Source: Desulfamplus magnetovallimortis
GTDB taxonomy: Bacteria > Desulfobacterota > Desulfobacteria > Desulfobacterales > Desulfobacteraceae
Reading direction: 5' to 3'
Length of the DNA: 64,000 nucleotides
Assembly (NCBI RefSeq): GCF_900170035.1
Contig: NZ_LT828541.1
Span: 116,449 to 180,448 of the forward strand
The translations under genes and the position numbers were made by a program. The notes beneath the pieces were generated by a model, which was given only the letters and a program-made list of their open reading frames with translations, was not told the origin of the DNA and searched no databases. Of this stretch, positions 1-7,752 are shown piece by piece (the first letter of the stretch is position 1; the number at the start of each line of letters is the position of its first letter).

Positions 1-227
1 CAGTTAATGCACACATCAGAGTCTAACTGTTCAAACCTGCATACGGGACATACCATCTTATCAGCTTGTGGATTGCCTTTTTGTGGATTAGCAGTTTTTT
101 CCTGCATTGGCTGAGGATTTCCTGCCTGCGGGTCATGTCTGTTTCTAATTGCGGATTCATCAAGGTCAAGGTCAAAAGTTTCACGACTCTTTTGATTGCC
201 ATTGCCATATAGATTATCAGTAACCAT
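1..227 (-). CDS. Zinc-ribbon protein, 5' part (runs off left edge)
   Basis: Read on the minus strand, an ATG at 227-225 opens a frame that continues to the window edge (75 codons seen). An AAGGAG ribosome site lies just upstream at about 233-240. The visible product starts MVTDNLYGNG, has a Gln/Asn/Pro-rich polar stretch (residues ~28-57), then a CPVCRFEQ motif with a further Cys-Ile-Asn near the edge, the pattern of a treble-clef or zinc-ribbon finger. No signal peptide or membrane segment is visible in this part. The function is unknown because the body of the gene lies outside the window. The good ribosome site and the paired cysteines make a real gene likely. Confidence 0.65.
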   Translation of the reverse strand, partial: MVTDNLYGNGNQKSRETFDLDLDESAIRNRHDPQAGNPQPMQEKTANPQKGNPQADKMVCPVCRFEQLDSDVCIN

Positions 228-265
228 ATAGGTCTCCTTATTTTGAATGGATTACAGATTATTAA

Positions 266-439
266 CTCAAAATCGACACCTTATTGCTTTCCCGGTAGTT
301 ATTGAACTTGTCTGAATCAGGATAACCAGGATGAAAAAGATGTTCAGGATAGATAATCCTGACTTATCTTGTTAATCCTGGGCATCCTGATTCAGACAGT
401 ATTAACAAGGCTGAAAAGATCATAGATCTCAATTTTGAG
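266..439. mobile_element. Family A MITE-like element, copy A1
   Basis: 174 bp, starting CTCAAAATCGACACC and ending CAATTTTGAG. An inner inverted repeat consists of TGTCTGAATCAGGAT (309-) and ATCCTGATTCAGACA (-398), with AGGAT/ATCCT-rich sequence between. The six bases before it (260-265, TATTAA) are repeated directly after it (440-445), an exact target-site duplication. It has no coding capacity, so it would need a transposase in trans. Confidence 0.85.
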
Positions 440-690
440 TATTAACGTTTACCATCACTCATCAACCGTTACCACCATCTTAAGTAGCGCAACATAGCGC
501 CACCAAGACATCTATTTTCTCATATATTAAGCTATTAATTTATTGCGTTACACACTCTAATACAAAAATCAAGCCTTACCTTCTATCTCCATATCACAAA
601 AATAAAATTGCACGGCAGATAAAACCTGTGACTGGCACAAAAATTGATCATTTAAAGGTGGATAGACAAATAAAGGGAGATAGACAAATA

Positions 691-880
691 CCCTTACCAT
701 GAAAATGACTATTATTTTTATATTTGGGGATGGCCGAAATTAGGCTATGAGTGTTTACCATTAAAATGACTATCATTTTTATATTTAGGGATGATTAATA
801 CACAACCTTGAGTGTTTAGAGTCAAAATAGATACAAAATTTAACATTTGGAGATGACTGCATCCAAGCCATCTCCGTTTA
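691..880 (+). repeat. Family C repeat, three tandem units (operon leader)
   Basis: Units at 691-757, 752-818 and 819-880, sharing GTTTA boundaries. Each has an AAATGA-CTAT-TCATTT-like palindrome followed by a second hairpin. Unit 1 has arms TGGCC/GGCTA. Unit 3 has perfect 7-base arms GGAGATG/CATCTCC. Unit 2 is degenerate in the second hairpin. The array sits directly upstream of the cytochrome operon and could act as an operator or leader structure. Confidence 0.75.
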
Positions 881-910
881 ACCCTTCTGTGAAACCTTAA
901 AGGAGGAATC

Positions 911-1870
911 ATGAAGATCAATCGACGCAATTTTTTCAAGGTCATGGGTGCGACAGCAGTTTCAGGCAGTTCGCTTGCAGCTCTTCCATCCGACCTTACA
1001 GCCTGGGAATCAAAGGCTCCGCCTGATCCCTATGGATGTCTTGTGGATCTCACCAGGTGTGTTGGATGCCGCAAATGCGAAGAGGCATGCAGCCAAGTAA
1101 ACGGCCTTCCGGCACCGGAACGTGCCAATTGCCAATGTACAATCTTTGAGAAGAAAAGAAGACCAGATGACAAGGCATTTACAGTTGTAAACCGCTATTT
1201 TACCGGCAAACTGGACAATTTTGACAAACCCCTTCCAACCTATGCAAAGGTTCAATGCATGCATTGCCAGGATCCTGCCTGTGTATCTGCCTGCATTGTA
1301 GGAGCTCTTACCAAGGATGAAACCGGAAGCGTAAGATACGATGTCTCCAAATGCATTGGTTGCAGATACTGTATGGTGGCCTGCCCCTTTGAAATTCCGG
1401 CCTATGAGTACCATGATCCCATAACTCCAAGGGTAATGAAATGCACCTTCTGTTATGACAGGATTTCCAAGGATGGCGGAGTTCCTGGATGTGCAACCAT
1501 CTGTCCCACAGAAGCCATTACATTTGGCAAAAGAGCCGATCTTTTAAGAGTTGCCCACAAAAGACTTGATGAGAATCCTGGCAAATATATCAACCATGTT
1601 TACGGAGAAAAGGAGGCTGGCGGTACATCGTGGCTATACATATCATCTGTTCCCTTTGAAGATGTAAATCTTCCTGCCCTTCCGGACAACCCCTCTCCAA
1701 AACTTTCCGAAACCATACAACACTCTCTTTTCAGCTATCTCTGGTCGCCCATTGTGCTTTTCAGTACCCTTGGTGCTCTCATGTACAAATCAAACAAGAG
1801 TAATCCAGAAAATTCCAACGGAAAAAGAGGTACTTTAGAAGAAAAAAATATAACCAAAGGAGGTGCCTGA
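911..1870 (+). CDS. HybA-like periplasmic four-cluster ferredoxin subunit (Tat signal, C-terminal anchor)
   Basis: 319 aa. The N-terminus [13 protein letters not shown] is a Tat signal (RRNFF), so the folded protein is exported. Residues ~40-215 hold 16 cysteines in ferredoxin spacing, beginning C50-x2-C53-x2-C56-x3-C60, then [16 protein letters not shown] and CTFCYDR groups, the layout of the four-[4Fe-4S] HybA/DsrO/HmcB family. A hydrophobic segment at ~275-294 would anchor it in the membrane, as in HybA. A strong AAAGGAGG ribosome site precedes the ATG. The stop overlaps the next start (TGATG). In this family the protein wires a membrane quinone subunit to a periplasmic redox partner; here the partner should be the multihaem cytochrome two genes downstream. 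Confidence 0.92.
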   Translation: MKINRRNFFKVMGATAVSGSSLAALPSDLTAWESKAPPDPYGCLVDLTRCVGCRKCEEACSQVNGLPAPERANCQCTIFEKKRRPDDKAFTVVNRYFTGKLDNFDKPLPTYAKVQCMHCQDPACVSACIVGALTKDETGSVRYDVSKCIGCRYCMVACPFEIPAYEYHDPITPRVMKCTFCYDRISKDGGVPGCATICPTEAITFGKRADLLRVAHKRLDENPGKYINHVYGEKEAGGTSWLYISSVPFEDVNLPALPDNPSPKLSETIQHSLFSYLWSPIVLFSTLGALMYKSNKSNPENSNGKRGTLEEKNITKGGA

Positions 1871-3072
1871 TGAGCCATAAAGCCGCACCTTTAAACAAAA
1901 AATTCTGGACACCTGGCGTTCTTGTAATGGTGGCATTCATGATTGCAGGCGGTATTGCCATTCTGGCAAGATTCACAGGTGGCATAGGCTATGTTGCAAA
2001 TCTGAGCAACGCCAGACCATGGGGATTGTGGGTGGGAGTTGATGTTGCAACCGGTGTTGCCCTTGCTGCCGGAGGTTTTACCACTGCGGCACTTGCACAT
2101 ATTCTTGGAAAACACTTTTATGAACCTGTGACCCGGCCCGCACTTCTTACAGCACTTCTGGGCTACACATTTGTTGTTCTGGGGCTTCTTGTGGATATTG
2201 GCCGTTCCTGGGCAATCTGGAAGCCAATGTTTAACTGGAATACAAATTCCGTACTCTTTGAAGTTGCCATGTGTGTAATGGTATATCTGCATGTACTCTA
2301 TATTGAATTTATTCCAATTGTTGCAGAGCAGTTCAAGGACAGGGTAAACCTGCCCGGGCCTCTCTCCATTTTCAACGCTCTTGTCAATCTTCTACTGAAA
2401 ATGGCTGATGCCATTCTTGATAAAATAATGTGGATATTTGTAATACTTGGAGTTGTTCTCTCCTGTATGCATCAGTCAAGCCTTGGCTCTCTTATGCTTA
2501 TTGCCCCCACAAAAATTCATCCATTGTGGTACACCCCGATACTCCCTTTGCTGTTTCTCACATCTGCATTTGCTGTTGGATATCCCATGGTGGTTTTTGA
2601 AACAACCATTGTCACATCCTCCTTTAATATTGATTCAGAGATGGAGGTTCTTTCCCCTTTAACAAAAATCACAACATTTCTTCTTGGAATCTACATGTTT
2701 CTTAAAATCGGGGACATGCTCATCAGAGGCACATATGTTTATCTCTTTGATGGGACATATCAGACAAATTCCTTTATTGTGGAGATGCTTATTGGTGTCA
2801 TAATACCCTGGGGAATGCTTCTCTTTGAAAAGGTAAGAAGATCAAGAAAAGCTCTTTTTACAGCAGCCACAATGATTGTTGGAGGTGTTGCTCTTAACCG
2901 AATCAATGTATTCATAGTAGCCTATAAACCACCATTGAGCGAAGGTGGCTATTTTCCTGCACCAGGAGAAATTCTGGTGACTCTGGGTCTTATTGCAACA
3001 CTTATGTTTATCTATAGAGTCATTGTCACCTACCTGCCTGTTCTGCAGGCACCCAAGGAGGTATCCTCATGA
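1870..3072 (+). CDS. HybB/NrfD-family integral membrane quinone-interacting subunit
   Basis: 400 aa, almost entirely hydrophobic, with about ten predicted membrane helices. The N-terminal part, with the RPWGLWVGVD and GRSWAIWKP motifs, resembles HybB, HmcC and other NrfD-type (PF03916) proteins. These carry no haem and exchange electrons between menaquinone and a ferredoxin-like partner. It overlaps the ferredoxin gene by one base and the cytochrome gene by four (ATGA), so translation is coupled and all three probably form one complex. An AAAGGAGGTG ribosome site is present. The order ferredoxin, NrfD-type, multihaem cytochrome recalls the Hmc and Qrc complexes of sulfate reducers, but the cytochrome type differs. 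Confidence 0.92.
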   Translation: MSHKAAPLNKKFWTPGVLVMVAFMIAGGIAILARFTGGIGYVANLSNARPWGLWVGVDVATGVALAAGGFTTAALAHILGKHFYEPVTRPALLTALLGYTFVVLGLLVDIGRSWAIWKPMFNWNTNSVLFEVAMCVMVYLHVLYIEFIPIVAEQFKDRVNLPGPLSIFNALVNLLLKMADAILDKIMWIFVILGVVLSCMHQSSLGSLMLIAPTKIHPLWYTPILPLLFLTSAFAVGYPMVVFETTIVTSSFNIDSEMEVLSPLTKITTFLLGIYMFLKIGDMLIRGTYVYLFDGTYQTNSFIVEMLIGVIIPWGMLLFEKVRRSRKALFTAATMIVGGVALNRINVFIVAYKPPLSEGGYFPAPGEILVTLGLIATLMFIYRVIVTYLPVLQAPKEVSS

Positions 3073-5108
3073 TAAAAAAAATTGTTTACTTCACAGCTCT
3101 TATGCTTGTGACAGCCTTGATGCCAATGCATCTTTCCATCCATAAGGCATCTGCTGCATGGACAGCTCCTGATCAGGAAGATGCAAAAAAAAGGGCAAAA
3201 GAAGTGGTTCCTTTCATCAAAGAATATAAGGATGAACATAAAACCGCCAGAAAAATATCTCTTATGGATGCAGGAGTATCAATTAATGATGTAAAGGATG
3301 TCTATTTTCTTCTGGACAGCCCCATCATAAAAGAGCGTGAAGATCACTACGAACCTGTAAGATTTGCACATAAACGTCATGCAGCTCTTACCAAAGATTG
3401 CAGCAAATGCCACCACCTGCGGCCAAAAGATGAAAAAGAGCTTGAAACAACAAGGTGTTCGGCTTGTCACCAGGACTCTTTCAACTCTGAACATCCTGAA
3501 AGAATCGGCCTTAAAGCTGCCTATCACCAGCAGTGTATTGAGTGCCACAGAACTGAAGCCAAGGGCCCTGTTGACTGTAAAGGATGCCATCTGCAAAATG
3601 TACCTGACCACAAAAATCTTGTGAAACTGCCTGACAATGCAGATGTATTTCAGGTTACGGCAGAGTGTCTCAGATGCCACGATGCCCAGGCAAACGATAT
3701 GCTAACAACAGCCCACTGGCTGTGGCGGGGTCCATCTCCCTACACAACAGGCCACAGAAAAGATATCATGCATGGCAAGGGCACAACTGCCCTTAACAAT
3801 TACTGAATCAGCCCAATCAGCAACGAGGCTCGTTGCACAAGCTGTCATGCAGGATATGGTTGGAAAGATCAGAACTTTGATTTTACAGATAAAGGAAAAA
3901 TGGATTGCCTTGTATGCCATGACACAACCGGCAAATACAAAAAAGACCCTCCGGCAGCAGGAATGCCGGAAAAAGATGTTGATCTGAAACTTGTTGCAGA
4001 AAATGTAGGGCACTCAAGCAGGGCAACCTGCGGTGCATGTCACTTTAATGGTGGCGGAGGTGATGCCATAAAACATGCTGATATGTCAAGGCAGCTTCTT
4101 GAACCAGACAGAAACTGTGATGTCCACATGGGAGGATATGACTTTTCTTGCACCGAGTGCCATAAAACCAGAAATCACAAAATCAGCGGCAGAAGCTCAT
4201 CTGTACCTGTTGCAGAAGGAGAGGTAACCTGCCAGCAGTGCCACTCGGAAGAGCCTCACTACTGCGGAAGCCTTCTGGATCATCACCTGAACAAACATGC
4301 AAAAACCCTTGACTGCAATGTGTGTCACTCACCTGTATTTGCCAAGTGCAAAGCAACCAAGACATGGTGGGACTGGTCAAAAGCCGGAGACAAGAATCGT
4401 AAACCCAAAAAAGACAAATACGGCCAACCTGACTATGACTGGAAAAAAGGGGAGTTCAAGTGGGAAGAGTCTGCTGTTCCATCATATGCATGGGACTCGG
4501 GCTACATGAACCGCGTACTCATAGGAGACAAGGTTAACATCAACGCTGCTGTAATTAATCTGACAGAACCTGTCGGCTCTATCAAAGATCCAGCATCCAA
4601 AATAACACCTTTTAAGATCATGAAAGGTGTGCAGGCAGTTGACACTGACAACAACTACATCATTGTGCCCCATCTCTTCCCCCGCGACAAGGAGGACAAA
4701 ACAGCATACTGGAAAAACCTTGACTGGGAAAAAGCCTTTGAAGACGGCATGAAAAGCGTTGGCCTTGCATACAGCGGTGCATACAGATGGAAGGAGACCT
4801 GGATGTACTGGCGCTTAGAGCATGAAGTTATGCCCGCTGATATGGCTCTTTCATGTGTTCAGTGCCACGACAGTCTGAAAGGTGAAAAGACCTGCAACCG
4901 CTGTCACCAGGACAACCGTGATGTTGATTTTAAAAATATTGCCCACAAGGGAACTGACTTTTCATTCATGAAATCCCAGGGAAGGGATGTGGAACATCTG
5001 ATTGAAAAGACAGATTATATAAACTTCAAGGCCCTTGGCTATAAAGGGGACCCCATCATCCACGGTGGCCGTTTCAAAAAATTGCCTATGGGATATAAAG
5101 ATCAATAA
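3069..5108 (+). CDS. Selenocysteine-containing multihaem cytochrome c: tetrahaem c3-like domain fused to octahaem tetrathionate reductase (OTR) family domain
   Basis: 679 aa if the in-frame TGA at 3804-3806 is read as Sec246; no other stop interrupts the frame. A Sec signal peptide (1-29) indicates a periplasmic protein. Four CXXCH sites (111, 130, 156, 170) form a c3-like domain. Then CXXCH at 200, 256, 280, 321, 361, 388, 416 and 596 match the eight of the OTR family, and one more lies at 609, giving 13 in all. The segment around the TGA reads LNNY-U-ISPISNEARCTSCH; from memory of the family, OTR proteins have Asn-Asn-Phe-Cys-Val at this place, so Sec replaces a conserved Cys. Conserved OTR landmarks follow (CGACHFNGGGGDAIKH, KTWWDWS, the VPHLF region). 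It is translationally coupled to the NrfD-type gene. Substrate is unknown: OTR members reduce tetrathionate, nitrite or hydroxylamine in vitro. The alternative is a nonsense mutation, but 433 intact codons follow. Confidence 0.88.
3807..3844 (+). promoter_or_regulatory. Candidate bacterial SECIS element
   Basis: Thirteen bases after the TGA, GCAACGA (3820-3826) and TCGTTGC (3830-3836) form a perfect 7-bp stem closed by a GGC loop. The first loop base is G and lies 20 bases from the TGA. A lower stem CAGC (3809-3812)/GCTG (3841-3844) can pair across an internal loop. This fits the known bSECIS rules: a small apical loop with G in its first two positions, about 16-37 bases from the UGA. The hairpin lies in coding sequence, as bacterial SECIS elements do. 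Confidence 0.82.
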
Positions 5109-5114
5109 ACTGAC

Positions 5115-5232
5115 TTTACCATGGGAATAGATACATTACTTCCATGATCGGGAGTGGCGAAAAATCCGCCATGTCCGTTTACCTTAAAAATGGGCAGATG
5201 TCATAGATCTACATTGCGCCCATTCCCGTTTA
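5115..5232 (+). repeat. Family C repeat, two units
   Basis: Unit 5115-5181 has the second hairpin TGGCG/CGCCA around AAAAATC. Unit 5182-5232 is a shortened variant ending CCCGTTTA. Both follow the stop of the cytochrome gene. Confidence 0.7.
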
Positions 5233-5464
5233 ACTCTCCAATTAACACTCTTGCCCCTCTCCACTGCCATGAAGAGGGGCAAAAAGTGATATTGTAACAA
5301 AAGAAATTACAATCAGTTAAGCCACTTCCCTGCCATTCTTGCTCGTAAATAGAGCCTAATACCCGTTTGCTGAATGCTTTCTTTTGGATTGTCGCAGCCC
5401 CAAATGTAATCGAAGAGCGCATGCCATAACCGTCTTCTCTAACTTTTTCCAATTGAACATTCAT
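5201..5464 (-). CDS. Possible small protein, truncated by repeats
   Basis: 87 codons. The start at 5464 is preceded by TGAGGAAAAT, a good ribosome site, and the first ~45 residues (MNVQLEKVREDGYG...) look protein-like. The rest runs through the D-like hairpin and family C sequence and is probably not native. It may be the 5' remnant of a gene cut off by repeat insertion. No family recognised. Confidence 0.25.
   Translation of the reverse strand: MNVQLEKVREDGYGMRSSITFGAATIQKKAFSKRVLGSIYEQEWQGSGLTDCNFFCYNITFCPSSWQWRGARVLIGELNGNGRNVDL
5251..5287. terminator. Hairpin, probable terminator
   Basis: Arms TTGCCCCTCT (5251-5260) and AGAGGGGCAA (5273-5282) pair perfectly around a 12-base loop and are followed by AAAG. 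It resembles the central hairpin of family D. With an A-run on one side only, it would work better as a terminator for minus-strand transcription. Confidence 0.45.
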
Positions 5465-5500
5465 ATTTTCCTCATGCCAACTTTGTATATTATTGGCTTA

Positions 5501-5674
5501 CTCAAAGTCGACACCTATGATCTTGTAAGCCTTGTCAACACTGTCTGAATCAGGATTCCCAAGATTAACAAGATAAGGCAGGATTATCTATCCTGAGCAT
5601 CCTATCCATCCTGGTTATCCTGGTTCAGACAACTGCAATAACTTCTGAAAAAGCAATAAGATGTCGATTTTGAG
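5501..5674. mobile_element. Family A MITE-like element, copy A2
   Basis: 174 bp, with ends CTCAAAGTCGACACC and GTCGATTTTGAG. Flanked by an exact 6-bp direct repeat, GGCTTA, at 5495-5500 and 5675-5680. Identical length to A1 and A10. The TCTGAATCAGG core arms are present. Confidence 0.87.
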
Positions 5675-5924
5675 GGCTTAACATGATGTCCGCAATTTTA
5701 TATAAGGATCAAACCCAAACATAAAAACATTGAAAAAATGAAGACTTAAGTGTAAACGAGATACAGCTCCGTGAGCCTGAAAGGCCGTTATGATCCCCTC
5801 GCATTCGCAAATTTATTGCACAGCATGGGGCACCGGTTCTGTCGAGGATGCCATTGTTAAGTCCATAGTTTTAGCAACCATTGAGACAATAGAAATTAAA
5901 ATTCATGAGAATAGTATTTAGGTT

Positions 5925-7481
5925 ATGAATATCGAATTGGCGCATATAATGCTTTTTGTAAGCTTTTTCTGCTGCATTTCTCTTTGTATCTATAGTTTAA
6001 AATATAAATTCACTCACTTGAATTTTATTTTTTCACTTTTTACAGCAGCAGCCGCTATTTATACACTTGGTTATGCATTTGAGTTGATGAGTGTAAACCT
6101 CGAAACCATGCTTTTCTGGTCTAAAATTCAATATATAGGGATACCTTTTTTGCCAGGATTATTAATAGCCTTTACCTTATGCTATACAGGCTATGAAAAT
6201 AAAGTAACTAATTTTGGGTATTTAATATTTTTTGTTATTCCTGTTATTTCATTTATTGCCAGATGGTCAAATCAGTATCATCATCTTTTTTATAAAAATA
6301 CTGCCGTTTTTAATTCTCATCTGGGGCCTATGTTGAGTTTTGAGCCAGGTATTTTTTATTTCATAAACATTATATATCTCGTCTTTGCACTGAGCTATTG
6401 TACAGTTGTATTTATCAATTACTTTCTAAAAACAGCATTTGTGTATCGAATGCAGTCATTATTAATCATAGCTTCATTGACTATTCAGTGGTTTACCTTG
6501 ATAATTTATTTGAGTGGAACCTGTCCAAAATATTTTGATATCAACCCCTATATGTTTACAATTAGTGCAATCCTTTATGCATTTTCCATCTACCGTTTTT
6601 CACTTTTTAATATTATTCCTGTTGCGCGAGAAGTTATATTTGATGAAATGAATGATGCAATAATTATTATTAATCCTGAGATGCAACTCATTGATTTTAA
6701 TAAACGCTGTGCTTCATTATTTAATGAAATTAACGATAAGGCTATAGGAAAAAATATTGAGCAAATTTTTGTTTCTCGACCAAAAATAATAAATAGTATT
6801 AATAATATTTCTGTTGCAGAGGTTGAGGTCATCATAGAAAATGGTACTGACAGGCTCTTTTTAGAACTATCATTCAAATCTATAAAAACAGTAAATAAAA
6901 GCAGTGCTTGCACAATTATTACATTTCATAATATTACTGAAAAGCGGATTTTAATGCAAAAGCTTGAAAAATTAGCTACTGTCGATCCTTTGACCGGAGT
7001 GATTAACAGGCGACAGCTTGAGATTCAGGCTGATATTGAAATGAAACGTTCTATCAGAATGAATACCCCACTTTCTGTTTTGATGTTTGATATTGATCAT
7101 TTCAAAAATGTAAACGATACTTGGGGGCATCAGTGCGGGGATCAGGTATTGAAGCAATTCGTTGTAACTATTTTGGCTAATATACGTGAAATAGACTGCT
7201 TCGGAAGATTCGGAGGTGAAGAATTTATAATGATAATGCCAGAATCAAACCGTAACGTTGCAACAGCCATTGCTGAAAGGCTGCGCAAGATCGTTGAAAA
7301 AACGACTCTGAATATAGACGGAAATATGACCAGCATAACCGTTAGTATAGGTATCTCAGGAAGATGGAATAATGAAAACATTTCAATGGATTCACTTATT
7401 AAATATGCGGATAATGCTTTGTATGCTGCAAAGCAGAATGGACGCAACAGAGTTGAGATTGCTGAATTAACCCTGATGTAA
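5925..7481 (+). CDS. Membrane diguanylate cyclase (7TM-PAS-GGDEF)
   Basis: 518 aa. Residues 1-225 hold about seven hydrophobic helices of the histidine-kinase N-terminal 7TM type. Residues ~230-345 are PAS-like, with the IIINPEMQLIDFNK pattern. Residues ~350-515 form a GGDEF domain with GGEEF at 430-434 and an allosteric I-site REID five residues before it, so it should make cyclic di-GMP and be product-inhibited. The gene is AT-rich compared with its neighbours. It stands alone, with its own leader, at the start of a signalling island. The ligand of the 7TM sensor is unknown. Confidence 0.9.
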   Translation: MNIELAHIMLFVSFFCCISLCIYSLKYKFTHLNFIFSLFTAAAAIYTLGYAFELMSVNLETMLFWSKIQYIGIPFLPGLLIAFTLCYTGYENKVTNFGYLIFFVIPVISFIARWSNQYHHLFYKNTAVFNSHLGPMLSFEPGIFYFINIIYLVFALSYCTVVFINYFLKTAFVYRMQSLLIIASLTIQWFTLIIYLSGTCPKYFDINPYMFTISAILYAFSIYRFSLFNIIPVAREVIFDEMNDAIIIINPEMQLIDFNKRCASLFNEINDKAIGKNIEQIFVSRPKIINSINNISVAEVEVIIENGTDRLFLELSFKSIKTVNKSSACTIITFHNITEKRILMQKLEKLATVDPLTGVINRRQLEIQADIEMKRSIRMNTPLSVLMFDIDHFKNVNDTWGHQCGDQVLKQFVVTILANIREIDCFGRFGGEEFIMIMPESNRNVATAIAERLRKIVEKTTLNIDGNMTSITVSIGISGRWNNENISMDSLIKYADNALYAAKQNGRNRVEIAELTLM

Positions 7482-7752
7482 AAAAAAACATCGTGATGAA
7501 AATTGCAATAAAGATTCATATAATACAATACTTCTGACAGTTTTTATGAGCACTTGTTTTTATTGAACCAAAACACTTAGCCATCCCATATTTCAATAAA
7601 ACTTCTGGCATACATACTTGAAACAGGGCATAATTAAGAGCATTTAAAAAACCCTTCTTATCTGATTCTATCTAAAGGCAAATATGTAAAGAGAATGAAA
7701 GCAGGAGCAGGCTTTAATATGATGCACTGGCTCCCTTTTTTGGAGAATTATT
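7482..7752. other. Intergenic region, nothing recognised
   Basis: 271 bases of AT-rich unique sequence. No repeat family member, clear hairpin terminator or promoter pair was identified, apart from a TTTTTTGGAG ribosome site before 7753. Confidence 0.4.

Larger units (their letters stand above)
228..910. other. Gene-free region with family A element and triple family C array
   Basis: No convincing gene. It holds one complete family A element (266-439), AT-rich unique sequence (446-690), and three tandem family C units (691-880) that end 30 bases before the start of the ferredoxin/cytochrome operon. Any promoter for that operon must lie in or just before the C array; no clear -10/-35 pair could be assigned. 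Confidence 0.6.
5109..5924. other. Intergenic region with C, D-like, A and B-fragment repeats
   Basis: Contains two family C units (5115-5232), a hairpin with 10-bp arms (5251-5282), a doubtful small minus-strand frame, a complete family A element (5501-5674) and a family B fragment (~5680-5705). From 5706 to 5924 the sequence is AT-rich and unique, with no recognised feature beyond the leader of the next gene. Confidence 0.5.

Noticed and set aside
725..745. Sigma-54-like GG-N10-GC in the leader of the cytochrome operon
   Set aside because: The TGGCC...AGGCT match is the variable hairpin of a family C unit and lacks the TTGC box.
691..880. CRISPR array
   Set aside because: Units are joined directly and share boundaries; the variable parts are palindromes, not unique spacers, and no cas genes are present.
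3069..3987. Two separate cytochromes, or a frameshift, at 3804-3900
   Set aside because: The sequence before and after the TGA is in the same frame and forms one continuous OTR-type protein; no base need be added or lost. A frame in another register at 3772-3987 has no haem motif.
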